This document shows positions 8,333 through 15,159 of a DNA stretch of 64,000 nucleotides, piece by piece. Position numbers and translations under genes: made by a program. The DNA is taken from contig OZ245738.1 in NCBI GenBank assembly GCA_965227265.1, forward strand, positions 3,658,001 through 3,722,000, read 5' to 3'. The notes under the pieces were generated by a model. It did not search any database and was not told where the DNA came from. It was given only the letters and a program-made list of their open reading frames with translations. Numbering within the stretch: the first letter of the stretch is position 1; each line of letters opens with the position of its first letter. The stretch is from UBA2336 sp965227265 (GTDB taxonomy: Bacteria > Bacteroidota > Bacteroidia > Cytophagales > Cyclobacteriaceae).

Positions 8333-8995
8333 ATGGATTTCAACATCATATTTAAGTTTTTAAAAGAATTGGCCAAAAACAACGACCGTGCATGGTTCGA
8401 AAAAAATAAGCCTAAATACCTTCAGGCGAAAGATCACTTCGATCAGTTTATAGCAAAGCTGTTACACGACCTTACAGACTTTGATCAATCGCTGTCAGCA
8501 CTTGATCCAAAGAAAATTACATTCAGGATTTATCGCGATGTGCGTTTCAGTAAGAACAAGTTGCCGTATAAAAGCAATATGAGCGCAGGTATTTCTCCGC
8601 GCGGTAAGATGGTGGATGAGCCTGGAGTTTATTTACACATTCAGCCTAACAATAAAAGCTTTGTAGCGGCAGGTCTTTGGATGCCTGAACCTGAACCGTT
8701 AGGTAAGATCCGGCAGGAGATTGATTATAATGGCTCATCACTTACCAAAATCATGACCGACAAAAAATTCAAAAAGATGTACGGTGAATTTGAAAAAGAG
8801 TATGCGTTAAAGAATATCCCGAAAGGATATGAAAAAGATCATCCGATGGCAGAGTGGTTGAAGTTAAAAAGTTTTGTAGTGGCACATTCCTTTACAGATG
8901 AAGAGGTGAAAGATAAAAAGTTTTTGAAGACCGTGATTGATACATATAAAACAGCAAAGCCTTTGAATGATTTTTTGAAAGAGGCCATTGCTTAA
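8333..8995 (+). CDS. DUF2461 family protein
   Basis: A 220-residue cytoplasmic protein of the DUF2461 (TIGR02453) family. Diagnostic features are LKELAKNNDRAWFEKNKPKY at the N-terminus, FRIYRDVRFSKNKLPYKSN in the middle and YLHIQPNNKSFVAAGLW. The function is not established. An in-frame start at 8279 would add 18 residues (MKFYSIRFCC...) that family members lack, so ATG 8333 is chosen. Transcribed alone as far as can be seen. Confidence 0.88.
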   Translation: MDFNIIFKFLKELAKNNDRAWFEKNKPKYLQAKDHFDQFIAKLLHDLTDFDQSLSALDPKKITFRIYRDVRFSKNKLPYKSNMSAGISPRGKMVDEPGVYLHIQPNNKSFVAAGLWMPEPEPLGKIRQEIDYNGSSLTKIMTDKKFKKMYGEFEKEYALKNIPKGYEKDHPMAEWLKLKSFVVAHSFTDEEVKDKKFLKTVIDTYKTAKPLNDFLKEAIA

Positions 8996-9095
8996 TTATT
9001 CCCCTTGTGACGAATCCACTTTATAGACTGCTCTATCAGGGGATGCCGGAAAAGGCAAATAGAGATAAGTATTTCCCAAAATTAAATTATACTAC

Positions 9096-9770
9096 GTGAA
9101 CTACGAAGAACATTTTGATCGAACGGTTGAATTGAGAAATGAGTTCTGGAGTAAGATTGGCACCGTACATCCCGATGTGATCGCACATGCAATCAACCCA
9201 GCTTTTATGGGCGGACCAATGTGGCCATCTGTGCGTCAGGCATTCATTAAAATTGATACACCGCAAGGAACGATCATCGCCAGTGATGGTTTGAGTGATC
9301 CGTATAGCGACTTTGATACTAACGAAGGCAACCAAACCTACAATGGTGTGGGGTGTGAGTTCTATCTAGAATGCGATGAAACGATAGATTTCAATGCGTT
9401 AACTACTTCATGGCAATTCCATACGTTATATCAGGCAGCGCAACAGGCGGCAGGTAATCCAAACATTGCCAGCATTATTGAAGAGTATACATACCTGTCC
9501 ACCGAACTATACGATACGAATGTTCCGAATGAATTTGTAAACAAGGATAAAAGAGCTGGAGCCTTGCTTGGATTGCCTTCACACATCGTGCCTTCGAAGC
9601 TGCAATTGAGTCTGGAAAGTATCAGATTAGTAAACGTAAAGTTGCTAACTCTCTCTGAGCTGGAATACATCATTAAAAATCATGAGGAAGGAAGAATGAA
9701 AGTGGCTGATCTGTTACAGAAACAAGAGAAGCCGGGCAAATCGTTCGTGGAGCGGAAATCGGTAGTCTGA
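9096..9770 (+). CDS. Hypothetical cytoplasmic protein
   Basis: A 224-residue soluble protein with no signal peptide or membrane helix; start codon GTG at 9096. It has PAFMGGPMWPSVRQAF near residue 40, a Gly/Cys-rich VGCEFYLECDE segment, and a C-terminal basic tail. I do not recognise the family with confidence. A weak overall resemblance to suppressor-of-fused-like (SUFU) immunity domains is possible but unsupported by clear motifs. The next gene is on the opposite strand with its 3' end only 8 nt away. Confidence 0.6.
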   Translation: MNYEEHFDRTVELRNEFWSKIGTVHPDVIAHAINPAFMGGPMWPSVRQAFIKIDTPQGTIIASDGLSDPYSDFDTNEGNQTYNGVGCEFYLECDETIDFNALTTSWQFHTLYQAAQQAAGNPNIASIIEEYTYLSTELYDTNVPNEFVNKDKRAGALLGLPSHIVPSKLQLSLESIRLVNVKLLTLSELEYIIKNHEEGRMKVADLLQKQEKPGKSFVERKSVV

Positions 9771-9778
9771 TTTAGTTT

Positions 9779-12259
9779 CTACCAATCTTCAAAGTAATCG
9801 TCTTTTTCCAACTCAAGCTCTTTTTGCTTTTGCTTGCCTTTGGTTTTGAAGGCATCTTTTAATTCCTGCACTTCTTTCTTCATTTCGCTGGCAAGCTTTT
9901 TCCGGAAGGCTTCAGTATCGTATTGAACTTTGTAGTTGTCAGTTGTGCCGGTGATCTTGAGAAACAATTTTAATTGACCATTATTTTCTTCCAATGCATT
10001 GGCGGCTTCGGTTACGTCAATCTTTTTCTTGTTGCGTAACGGAGTAATTAACCGGTAGTCAATATGCTGGTCGAACGTGTGCGTTCCGCTGATCTGAATA
10101 GCCGTAACGTTGCTGCGAACCTGCATCTGCGGAATGTAAATTGTTTTCTTTTCGATGTGGATGTCATTTTTCAAGTCTGCAAACCGTAAATGATTGAGAC
10201 CTTCGTCATCCAAATATTTATTCAAACTTTTCATCGGCTCAAAGTTATTGAGCTCACCGTTTTTAATAGTCATGCTGATGTCGGCAATCAACGTTTCCTG
10301 GAACAGTTTCAATTTTTCATTCAGTGCCAATTCAACACTCACGTCAGCCGTAGCTTGGCCTTTTAAATGCTTGTCTTCAATGAAATCCTGATCAAAGTTT
10401 TTGAACACGTAGAACACGCTGTCGAGGTAAATGCCATTCAGCTTAGCGGAGGTTAAAACATCAATTGCTTTGTGGTTCTTGGCATCTACGATGGCAGAGA
10501 AGCTTAACTCTCCACCCATGGTTTTAAGTTTGGTGTTCCGGGAAACGGCCACTTCATCTTTCACCAGCAAGTCGCCTTTTAATTTATGTGCTGCAAAACA
10601 CTGGTAGCGTAGGGCCTGCACATCGCAATTGAAATTAAAGTTGAGATTGGGGGAGATGCTGAATTGGTAATCATCGTTCTTGCTCTTCTTAGAAGTGAAC
10701 CCAACCTGAAAAAGCTGATCGACATCTATGAAGTTTGATTTCATGTCAGCTTCAATGCCTATGGGCTGATTTTCAAATAAAAGAAACGTAATGATGTTTT
10801 TAAAAAATCCGTTAAAGACAAAATCGCTGTTACCGGCTTTCAGTGAAACATTGCTCATGGCCAGATCATTGTTGGTGAACTGTAACGAGCCCGAAAGATC
10901 TTTAACCGGAAGCTTACTTTCGCCATACAGGAAATTGAGATTTTGCATTTCAATTGTTCCGTTGGTGGTTGCTTTTTGCGCAGTGCTTCTATTCTTAAGC
11001 CACGATAATTTTCCTTCGAATGAAAAATCCGTTAGTAATGAACCGCTCAGTTCTTTAATATTTTCAACTGGATAAAATCCGACCACTGAAGCTGCATCAA
11101 CTTTGCCTTTGAATTTTAGAATGACATCCGAATCAATAAAATCTTGAATTACAAGATTTGCTTCGAATGCTTCTCCGTTAAGCGTACCGTTAATGTTTTT
11201 TAAAACCAGTGAAGCTTTATGCAAATCCGCAAGATTGCTGCTGGCGAACGAACCTTCCAGGTTGGCATTGTTGATCTGTGCCTTTGTATCCGGATGAAAA
11301 ATGGTTGCTTCTTTTAAACCGAATTGAACCGTAAGCCCGGGATTTTTTGTGGACGTAATTGGACCTTTTAACGCTGCCGAAAAATAGGTTTCACCTTTGC
11401 TTTGGTATTGCGTGAATTGCTGCGAAGCAGTTTCAGGCATGAGGGAAAGAATAGTTTGGATGTTCGTGTCTTTGCCCTCGACTGTGAGATCGATTAATGG
11501 AGTCTTCGCCCAATTGTAAGTTCCTTTTACTGTAAACTCGGATCCCTTTAGATCGAGAATAGAAGGCTCAATTGTTAATAACTTTTTTCCATCATCATAA
11601 ATCAAATCAGCTTGAATGTTGAATGATTTTCCTTCGAATAAAGAATTTTTTTCGACCCTGATCTTTTTTGTTGTCAATTCTCCCGTTGCTTTAATGCTGT
11701 ACACATCGCCCGAGGATTGAATAGAAGCCGAAAGCTTTTCACTGCTGAAGATCAGGTCTTCATCATATTGCTGATCGACATACCGAACCAGCGCATTCTT
11801 TAGCAGCACATTTTTTAATTCAAAGCCAACCGCTTCACCAGATGACTCAGCGCTTTTATTTTCTTTTAAGATGGTGTAATTGTTAACACCGTCTTTATTA
11901 ATCTTTAAGTTGGTTTCGCTGTTCTCAATCTCCAGGCCTTTAATGTTATAATTGCCGCGATAGACTTCGATCACATTAAGCTGGAAGGCAATCTTGTCGG
12001 CTGTAAGCAGCGGGTAATTGCCGGGATGACTATCTTCCACTTCCACGTCAGAAAGCACGATAGAAAGCTGCGGGAATTTTTGAAACACCGACACATCAAT
12101 TTTCCCGATTTTCACCGGGGTGTTTAGGTTCTTATTGGCGGCTTCAATGAAGTTACGGATAATCTTATCCTTGAATAAAAAGACGGAAAGTGCCAGTGAA
12201 ACAACGATCACCAGCAATCCCAGCCCGGTATAAAGAAGTATTTTTTTAAGGATCCTCAA
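9779..12259 (-). CDS. AsmA-like inner-membrane protein
   Basis: A protein of about 826 residues with one N-terminal membrane helix (LLYTGLGLLVIVVSLALSVFLF) followed by a long periplasmic region of repeated beta strands. The block VKIGKIDVSVFQKFPQLSI with VEVEDS after it is typical of AsmA/TamB-related bridge proteins in Bacteroidota, thought to help move lipids between membranes. An AsmA C-terminal-like stretch (FDQHIDYRLITPL) is present, then a charged coiled tail. An upstream in-frame TTG at 12280 coincides with the TTG of a TATCTTTG promoter box, so the TTG at 12259 is preferred as start. Substrate unknown. Confidence 0.85.
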   Translation of the reverse strand: MRILKKILLYTGLGLLVIVVSLALSVFLFKDKIIRNFIEAANKNLNTPVKIGKIDVSVFQKFPQLSIVLSDVEVEDSHPGNYPLLTADKIAFQLNVIEVYRGNYNIKGLEIENSETNLKINKDGVNNYTILKENKSAESSGEAVGFELKNVLLKNALVRYVDQQYDEDLIFSSEKLSASIQSSGDVYSIKATGELTTKKIRVEKNSLFEGKSFNIQADLIYDDGKKLLTIEPSILDLKGSEFTVKGTYNWAKTPLIDLTVEGKDTNIQTILSLMPETASQQFTQYQSKGETYFSAALKGPITSTKNPGLTVQFGLKEATIFHPDTKAQINNANLEGSFASSNLADLHKASLVLKNINGTLNGEAFEANLVIQDFIDSDVILKFKGKVDAASVVGFYPVENIKELSGSLLTDFSFEGKLSWLKNRSTAQKATTNGTIEMQNLNFLYGESKLPVKDLSGSLQFTNNDLAMSNVSLKAGNSDFVFNGFFKNIITFLLFENQPIGIEADMKSNFIDVDQLFQVGFTSKKSKNDDYQFSISPNLNFNFNCDVQALRYQCFAAHKLKGDLLVKDEVAVSRNTKLKTMGGELSFSAIVDAKNHKAIDVLTSAKLNGIYLDSVFYVFKNFDQDFIEDKHLKGQATADVSVELALNEKLKLFQETLIADISMTIKNGELNNFEPMKSLNKYLDDEGLNHLRFADLKNDIHIEKKTIYIPQMQVRSNVTAIQISGTHTFDQHIDYRLITPLRNKKKIDVTEAANALEENNGQLKLFLKITGTTDNYKVQYDTEAFRKKLASEMKKEVQELKDAFKTKGKQKQKELELEKDDYFEDW

Positions 12260-12277
12260 GTTTAAAAAATGGCTTGC

Positions 12278-12305
12278 CAAAGATACGTGACAAAATCTGA
12301 ACCAA
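12278..12305 (-). promoter_or_regulatory. Promoter of AsmA-like gene
   Basis: On the minus strand, TTG (12303-12305), 17 nt, TATCTTTG (12278-12285): an exact match to the Bacteroidota -7 element. It overlaps the TTG that naive start calling would choose for the AsmA-like gene. Confidence 0.6.
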
Positions 12306-12367
12306 TAACGTAACGGATTACACGTAAGTACCGGTGCCTGGTCTTTTGGGCATTTTTCGAAAGATTT

Positions 12368-12397
12368 TTGTACAAAAAGAAATCTCTATTACATTTG
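12368..12397 (+). promoter_or_regulatory. Promoter of tRNA-Val
   Basis: TTG (12368-12370), 19 nt, TACATTTG (12390-12397), exact in both elements, followed 27 nt later by the tRNA. The TTTGCAC form after the box is typical of strong Bacteroidota promoters. Confidence 0.75.
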
Positions 12398-12424
12398 CAC
12401 TCCCAAAACACAGGAAATACTCCT

Positions 12425-12499
12425 GGGAGCTTAGCTCAGCTGGTTCAGAGCATCTGCCTTACAAGCAGAGGGTCGGGGGTTCGAACCCCTCAGCTCCCA
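12425..12499 (+). tRNA. tRNA-Val (anticodon TAC)
   Basis: A 75-nt cloverleaf: acceptor GGGAGCT paired with AGCTCCC, D arm with AGCTCAGCTGGT, anticodon stem TCTGC/GCAGA with loop CTTACAA, T arm GGGGGTTCGAACCCC, discriminator A. CCA is not encoded. Its own promoter precedes it and a terminator hairpin follows 3 nt after. The part from the D loop to beyond the 3' end is repeated downstream at 12773-12850, after the GIY-YIG gene. Confidence 0.97.
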
Positions 12500-12501
12500 C
12501 A

Positions 12502-12529
12502 AAAACCTCAGATTATCTGAGGTTTTTTT
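12502..12529 (+). terminator. Rho-independent terminator after tRNA-Val
   Basis: Stem AAAACCTCAGA/TCTGAGGTTTT with loop TTA and a T-rich tail. It lies directly behind the tRNA. Only the left arm of this hairpin (CTCAGA) is kept after the downstream tRNA copy. Confidence 0.85.
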
Positions 12530-12539
12530 ATTTTAGAGG

Positions 12540-12800
12540 GTGGCTACGTTCTATATAATTTATTCACACACCGCTAATAAGTATTACATCGGGCATACAT
12601 CCGAACCAATTGAAGAGCGTTTACGAAAGCACAATTCGAATCACTCAGGATTCACAGGTAAGTTTCAAGATTGGGCGATTGCCTACACACAACATTTTGC
12701 CTCAAAGCAGCTTTATCAACAAGAAAGAGAAGTTAAGGGATGGAAAAGCCGTAAGGGAATAGAAAAATTGATAGCTGGTTCAGAGCATCCCGGCTCATGA
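12540..12800 (+). CDS. Small GIY-YIG nuclease ending in tRNA-derived sequence
   Basis: An 86-residue single-domain GIY-YIG endonuclease; start GTG at 12540, 10 nt after the tRNA-Val terminator. The motif is FYIIYS (residues 4-9) with KYYIG (14-18); conserved Arg lies in ERLRKHN and an acidic/Arg pair in QEREVKGWKSR. It has no separate DNA-binding domain. Residues 79-86 (AGSEHPGS) and the stop codon are encoded by a copy of the tRNA-Val D-arm and anticodon region. I recall many small Bacteroidota GIY-YIG proteins with a similar GSEHP-like C-terminus next to tRNA genes, which suggests a selfish, tRNA-targeting unit. Its cutting site and activity are inferences. Confidence 0.88.
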   Translation: MATFYIIYSHTANKYYIGHTSEPIEERLRKHNSNHSGFTGKFQDWAIAYTQHFASKQLYQQEREVKGWKSRKGIEKLIAGSEHPGS

Positions 12801-12850
12801 GCCGGGAGGGTCGGGGGTTCGAACCCCTCAGCTCCCACAAAAATCTCAGA
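12773..12850 (+). repeat. Second, altered copy of tRNA-Val 3' part
   Basis: This stretch repeats 12438-12512 (tRNA-Val from the D loop through the T arm, acceptor 3' strand and into the terminator arm). The match is near-identical except that the anticodon arm is replaced by an 18-bp perfect palindrome (12789-12806). The T arm GGGGGTTCGAACCCC and CAGCTCCCACAAAAA are kept. With no 5' acceptor strand it cannot be a working tRNA. It forms the 3' end of the GIY-YIG gene. Confidence 0.92.
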
Positions 12851-12887
12851 GGCTCATGAACCGGGAGTTCGAACCCTTAGTTTGCAC
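12851..12887 (+). repeat. Third, decayed tRNA-Val copy
   Basis: Begins GGCTCATGAACCGGGAG and continues GTTCGAACCCTTAG.TTTGCAC: the same palindrome-type anticodon replacement and T arm as the second copy, with a 7-nt deletion and several substitutions. It directly follows the second copy and seems to be the remnant of an earlier event. Confidence 0.7.
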
Positions 12888-12890
12888 ATT

Positions 12891-12917
12891 AAAAGCCACC
12901 AACCAGGGTGACTTTTT
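12891..12917 (+). terminator. Possible terminator after tRNA copies
   Basis: Imperfect hairpin AAAAG-C-CACC / GGTG-A-CTTTT with a 6-nt loop and a run of T. It may end the GIY-YIG transcript. Confidence 0.5.
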
Positions 12918-12959
12918 TCATTTGAAGCTTTCTTATCTTACCGAATAACCTTTCCAGAA

Positions 12960-13337
12960 ATGAAAAATCTACTCTTTCTCGTAGTTGTCGTGTGTATGGC
13001 TAATCTTGCTTCTGCCCAGGAAACAAAACCGGCTGATAGTTTATACATCGTAACCTACACTACCGGCTCGTTGTGGGATAAATCCAAACAGGCGTATGAA
13101 CAATCGTACTTCAAGGATCATTCCGCAAACCTTAGCAAGCTTAGAAAAGAAGGTGTAATCACAGCCGGTGCACGGTATGCCGATAAGGGAATAATTTTTA
13201 TAAAAGCCACCTCTATGGCGGTTGCCCGTGATTTTATCCTGAATGATCCGGCAGTTGTAAATAAATTGTTCGAGGCCGACATACAAAAGGTATCCGTATT
13301 TTATAACGGCTGTATTGAAAAACCAAAACCCAATTAG
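12960..13337 (+). CDS. Exported YciI-like protein
   Basis: A 125-residue protein with a Sec signal peptide (residues 1-19, cleavage after ASA before QETK). The mature part resembles the YciI/YCII ferredoxin-like fold: a first strand YIVTYTTG, SLWDKSK, then FKDHSANLSKLRKEGVITAGARYADKG, then VARDFILNDPAVVNKLFEADIQKV. Cytoplasmic YciI-type enzymes act on small ring compounds; an exported version with no visible His/Asp dyad may be non-catalytic. The next gene starts 2 nt after the stop, so the two may be one transcript. Confidence 0.75.
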   Translation: MKNLLFLVVVVCMANLASAQETKPADSLYIVTYTTGSLWDKSKQAYEQSYFKDHSANLSKLRKEGVITAGARYADKGIIFIKATSMAVARDFILNDPAVVNKLFEADIQKVSVFYNGCIEKPKPN

Positions 13338-13339
13338 GT

Positions 13340-13681
13340 GTGACACTCGATATCATTCGTGAGATCGCATCAGCGCTGCCACATGCTAAAGAAGATATTA
13401 AGTGGGGCAATGACCTTTGCTTTTGTATAGCAGAAAAAATGTTTTGTGTTACCGGATTGGATAGCGGCTCGACTGTTTCCTTAAAAGTTACCGATGAAGA
13501 GTTTGATGAGCTCCTTGAGCGGACAGGGTTTTCGCCTGCACCGTATATGGCACGCAATAAATGGGTATTGATTGATTCGACAGCTAAAATATCCAAAAAG
13601 GAACTAAGTCATTTTATTCAGCAGTCATATGCCTTGATAAAGATCAGGCTTCCTAAAAAACTTCAGGTCAAGCTGAAGTAA
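13340..13681 (+). CDS. MmcQ/YjbR family protein
   Basis: A 113-residue protein of the MmcQ/YjbR family (CyaY-like fold, proposed DNA binding). Recognisable features: LPHAKEDIKWGNDLCFCIAEKMFCVTGL at the N-terminal half, SLKVTDEEFDELLERTGFSPAPYMARNKWVLID in the middle, and SYALIKIRLPKKLQ at the end. Start GTG at 13340, 2 nt after the previous stop. Role in the cell unknown. Confidence 0.85.
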   Translation: MTLDIIREIASALPHAKEDIKWGNDLCFCIAEKMFCVTGLDSGSTVSLKVTDEEFDELLERTGFSPAPYMARNKWVLIDSTAKISKKELSHFIQQSYALIKIRLPKKLQVKLK

Positions 13682-13756
13682 ACGCTTTATTCTGTGAGTT
13701 AATCATCTCCTCCTTCCTCCATCTTCCAATCCTCATTCCATTTTTACCTACAGAAA

Positions 13757-13787
13757 ATTGTATAGACAACTATTGTTGCTACTTTTG
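13757..13787 (+). promoter_or_regulatory. marR promoter with overlapping operator
   Basis: Promoter TTG (13758-13760), 19 nt, TACTTTTG (13780-13787). The -33 element lies inside the near-palindrome ATTGTATAGACAACT (13757-13771). The sequence of the whole region is nearly the same as at 14307-14336, before the pirin operon. This fits autoregulation by the MarR protein encoded 29 nt downstream. Confidence 0.75.
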
Positions 13788-13815
13788 CGTTACGTAAGCA
13801 TAACGAATCTCTAGT

Positions 13816-14265
13816 ATGTCCCTCGAAGATGATATCCAACAGGAAAAATTTGAAGGCGAACATCACAAGATGGCAGTGAATATTCTGTTTACGGGAAGCT
13901 GGCTGCATAACCTCAATGCACTTCGCTTTAAACCTTTTGATATTACGCCTGAGCAGTATAACGTACTGCGTATCCTTCGCGGAAGCCACCCTAAACAATT
14001 GATGTTGGCAGAGATTACCTCGCGCATGATTGATAAAAGCAGTAACGCAACACGTCTTGTTGAAAAGCTCCGGCAAAAAGGACTTGTAAAACGTGAGATC
14101 TGCGAAACAAACCGCAGGCAAGTTGATATTATTATCACCGATAAAGGTCTTGCGCTTCTATTAAAGGTCGACAAGACTTCCGAAGAATGGCTTAAAAATC
14201 TAAAAGTCGTCACCCGCCAGGAAGCCCAGGAGCTCAATCGAATTCTGGATAAACTCAGAAAATAA
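13816..14265 (+). CDS. MarR family transcriptional regulator
   Basis: A 149-residue winged-helix regulator. Helices 1-65 hold the dimer region, then ITPEQYNVLRILRG and MLAEITSRMIDKSSNATRLVEKLRQKGLVKRE form the helix-turn-helix; the wing is CETNRRQVDIIITDKG. The only Cys (residue 96 region, in REICETN) sits at the base of the wing and could sense oxidants or electrophiles, as in OhrR/QsrR-type regulators; this is inference. The operator-like palindromes before this gene and before the next operon indicate that it represses itself and the five redox genes downstream. Confidence 0.92.
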   Translation: MSLEDDIQQEKFEGEHHKMAVNILFTGSWLHNLNALRFKPFDITPEQYNVLRILRGSHPKQLMLAEITSRMIDKSSNATRLVEKLRQKGLVKREICETNRRQVDIIITDKGLALLLKVDKTSEEWLKNLKVVTRQEAQELNRILDKLRK

Positions 14266-14306
14266 AATGCCCTAAAATCACTAAAAATTGAGATTTCGAC
14301 CTAACT

Positions 14307-14336
14307 ATTGTATATACAATAATTGTTGTAACTTTG
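14307..14336 (+). promoter_or_regulatory. Pirin-operon promoter with perfect palindromic operator
   Basis: Promoter TTG (14308-14310), 18 nt, TAACTTTG (14329-14336). The 14-bp perfect palindrome ATTGTATATACAAT (14307-14320) covers the -33 element. It matches the site before marR, sharing ATTGTATA.ACAA..ATTGTTG. Likely bound by the MarR protein. Confidence 0.8.
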
Positions 14337-14384
14337 ATTTGATAGTTAACGTTTAAAGGTATAAAGCACTTAATCACTCATATT

Positions 14385-15095
14385 ATGAAAACTGTAATCC
14401 ATAAAGCCGAAACCCGTGGTCATGCAAATCACGGTTGGCTTAACTCACATCATACCTTCAGCTTTGCAGGCTATAACGATCCTTCACGCGTAAACTTCGG
14501 GGCACTTCGTGTACTTAATGATGATATCGTAGCTGGTGGAAGAGGCTTTGGTCAACATCCACACGATAACATGGAGATCATTTCCATTCCATTGAAAGGC
14601 GAGCTAGAGCATGGCGACAATACCGGAGGTCATGGCATAATTAAATCAGGCGAAGTGCAGATCATGAGCGCAGGCTCGGGCATTGCACATAGTGAAAAGA
14701 ATGCTTCAGCAACAGATGCGGTAAACTTTTTGCAGATCTGGGTTTTCCCGAAAGTAAGAAACATTCAACCGCGCTACGATCAAAAATTTTTTCCGGCTGA
14801 TGAGCGCATCAACAAATTTCAAACTGTTGTTTCTCCTGAAAAAGATAGCACCGGACTTTGGATCAACCAGGATGCCTGGTTCTCGCTTGGAAAATTACAT
14901 TCCGGATTTTCAACTGAGTATACGCTGAACAAAAACAGCAATGGTGTCTATGCTTTTGTAATCGAAGGCGATGTAACCATCAACGGCCAAAAATTGAACA
15001 AACGCGATGGACTTGGTGTTTGGGATACGGACAAGCTTTCGATTGTTGCCGACAGCGAAGCAGAAGTTTTATTGATGGAAGTACCGATGAATTAA
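14385..15095 (+). CDS. Pirin family protein (YhhW-like)
   Basis: A 236-residue bicupin of the pirin family. The N-terminal cupin holds the metal-binding motif PHDNMEIISI with GELEHGD and the second set SAGSGIAHSEKN, so His, His, His and Glu ligands are present. It begins with the typical HANHGWLNSHHTFSFAGY segment, as in E. coli YhhW, which has quercetin 2,3-dioxygenase activity in vitro. First gene of the MarR-controlled operon. Substrate here unknown; quinone or flavonoid detoxification is plausible. Confidence 0.93.
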   Translation: MKTVIHKAETRGHANHGWLNSHHTFSFAGYNDPSRVNFGALRVLNDDIVAGGRGFGQHPHDNMEIISIPLKGELEHGDNTGGHGIIKSGEVQIMSAGSGIAHSEKNASATDAVNFLQIWVFPKVRNIQPRYDQKFFPADERINKFQTVVSPEKDSTGLWINQDAWFSLGKLHSGFSTEYTLNKNSNGVYAFVIEGDVTINGQKLNKRDGLGVWDTDKLSIVADSEAEVLLMEVPMN

Positions 15096-15103
15096 AAAAA
15101 ATT

Positions 15104-15155
15104 GTCCACGGTCTACAGTTTAATAGTCGACCGTGGAACGTTAAACTGTAGACCG
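15104..15155 (+). repeat. GTNNACN heptad repeat between the pirin genes
   Basis: Seven 7-nt units starting with GT: GTCCACG, GTCTACA, GTTTAAT, (A) GTCGACC, GTGGAAC, GTTAAAC, (T) GTAGACC. Because GTNNAC is self-complementary, the array also gives two mutually exclusive hairpins: CCACGGTC/GACCGTGG (15106-15113 and 15129-15136) and a 14-bp stem (15109-15122 and 15142-15155). It fills the gap between the two pirin genes. Similar arrays lie at 42971-42998 and 46179-46213. Confidence 0.75.
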
Positions 15156-15159
15156 ATTT

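Noticed and set aside
12773..12850. A second functional tRNA
   Set aside because: No 5' acceptor strand, and the anticodon arm is a palindrome without an anticodon loop.
13744..14237. Open frames of about 125 codons on the minus strand opposite marR
   Set aside because: They are antisense shadows of the MarR gene; the protein sequences have no recognisable features and cover its promoter and operator.
15104..15155. CRISPR-like array
   Set aside because: Units are 7 nt with no spacers; there are no cas genes in the window.
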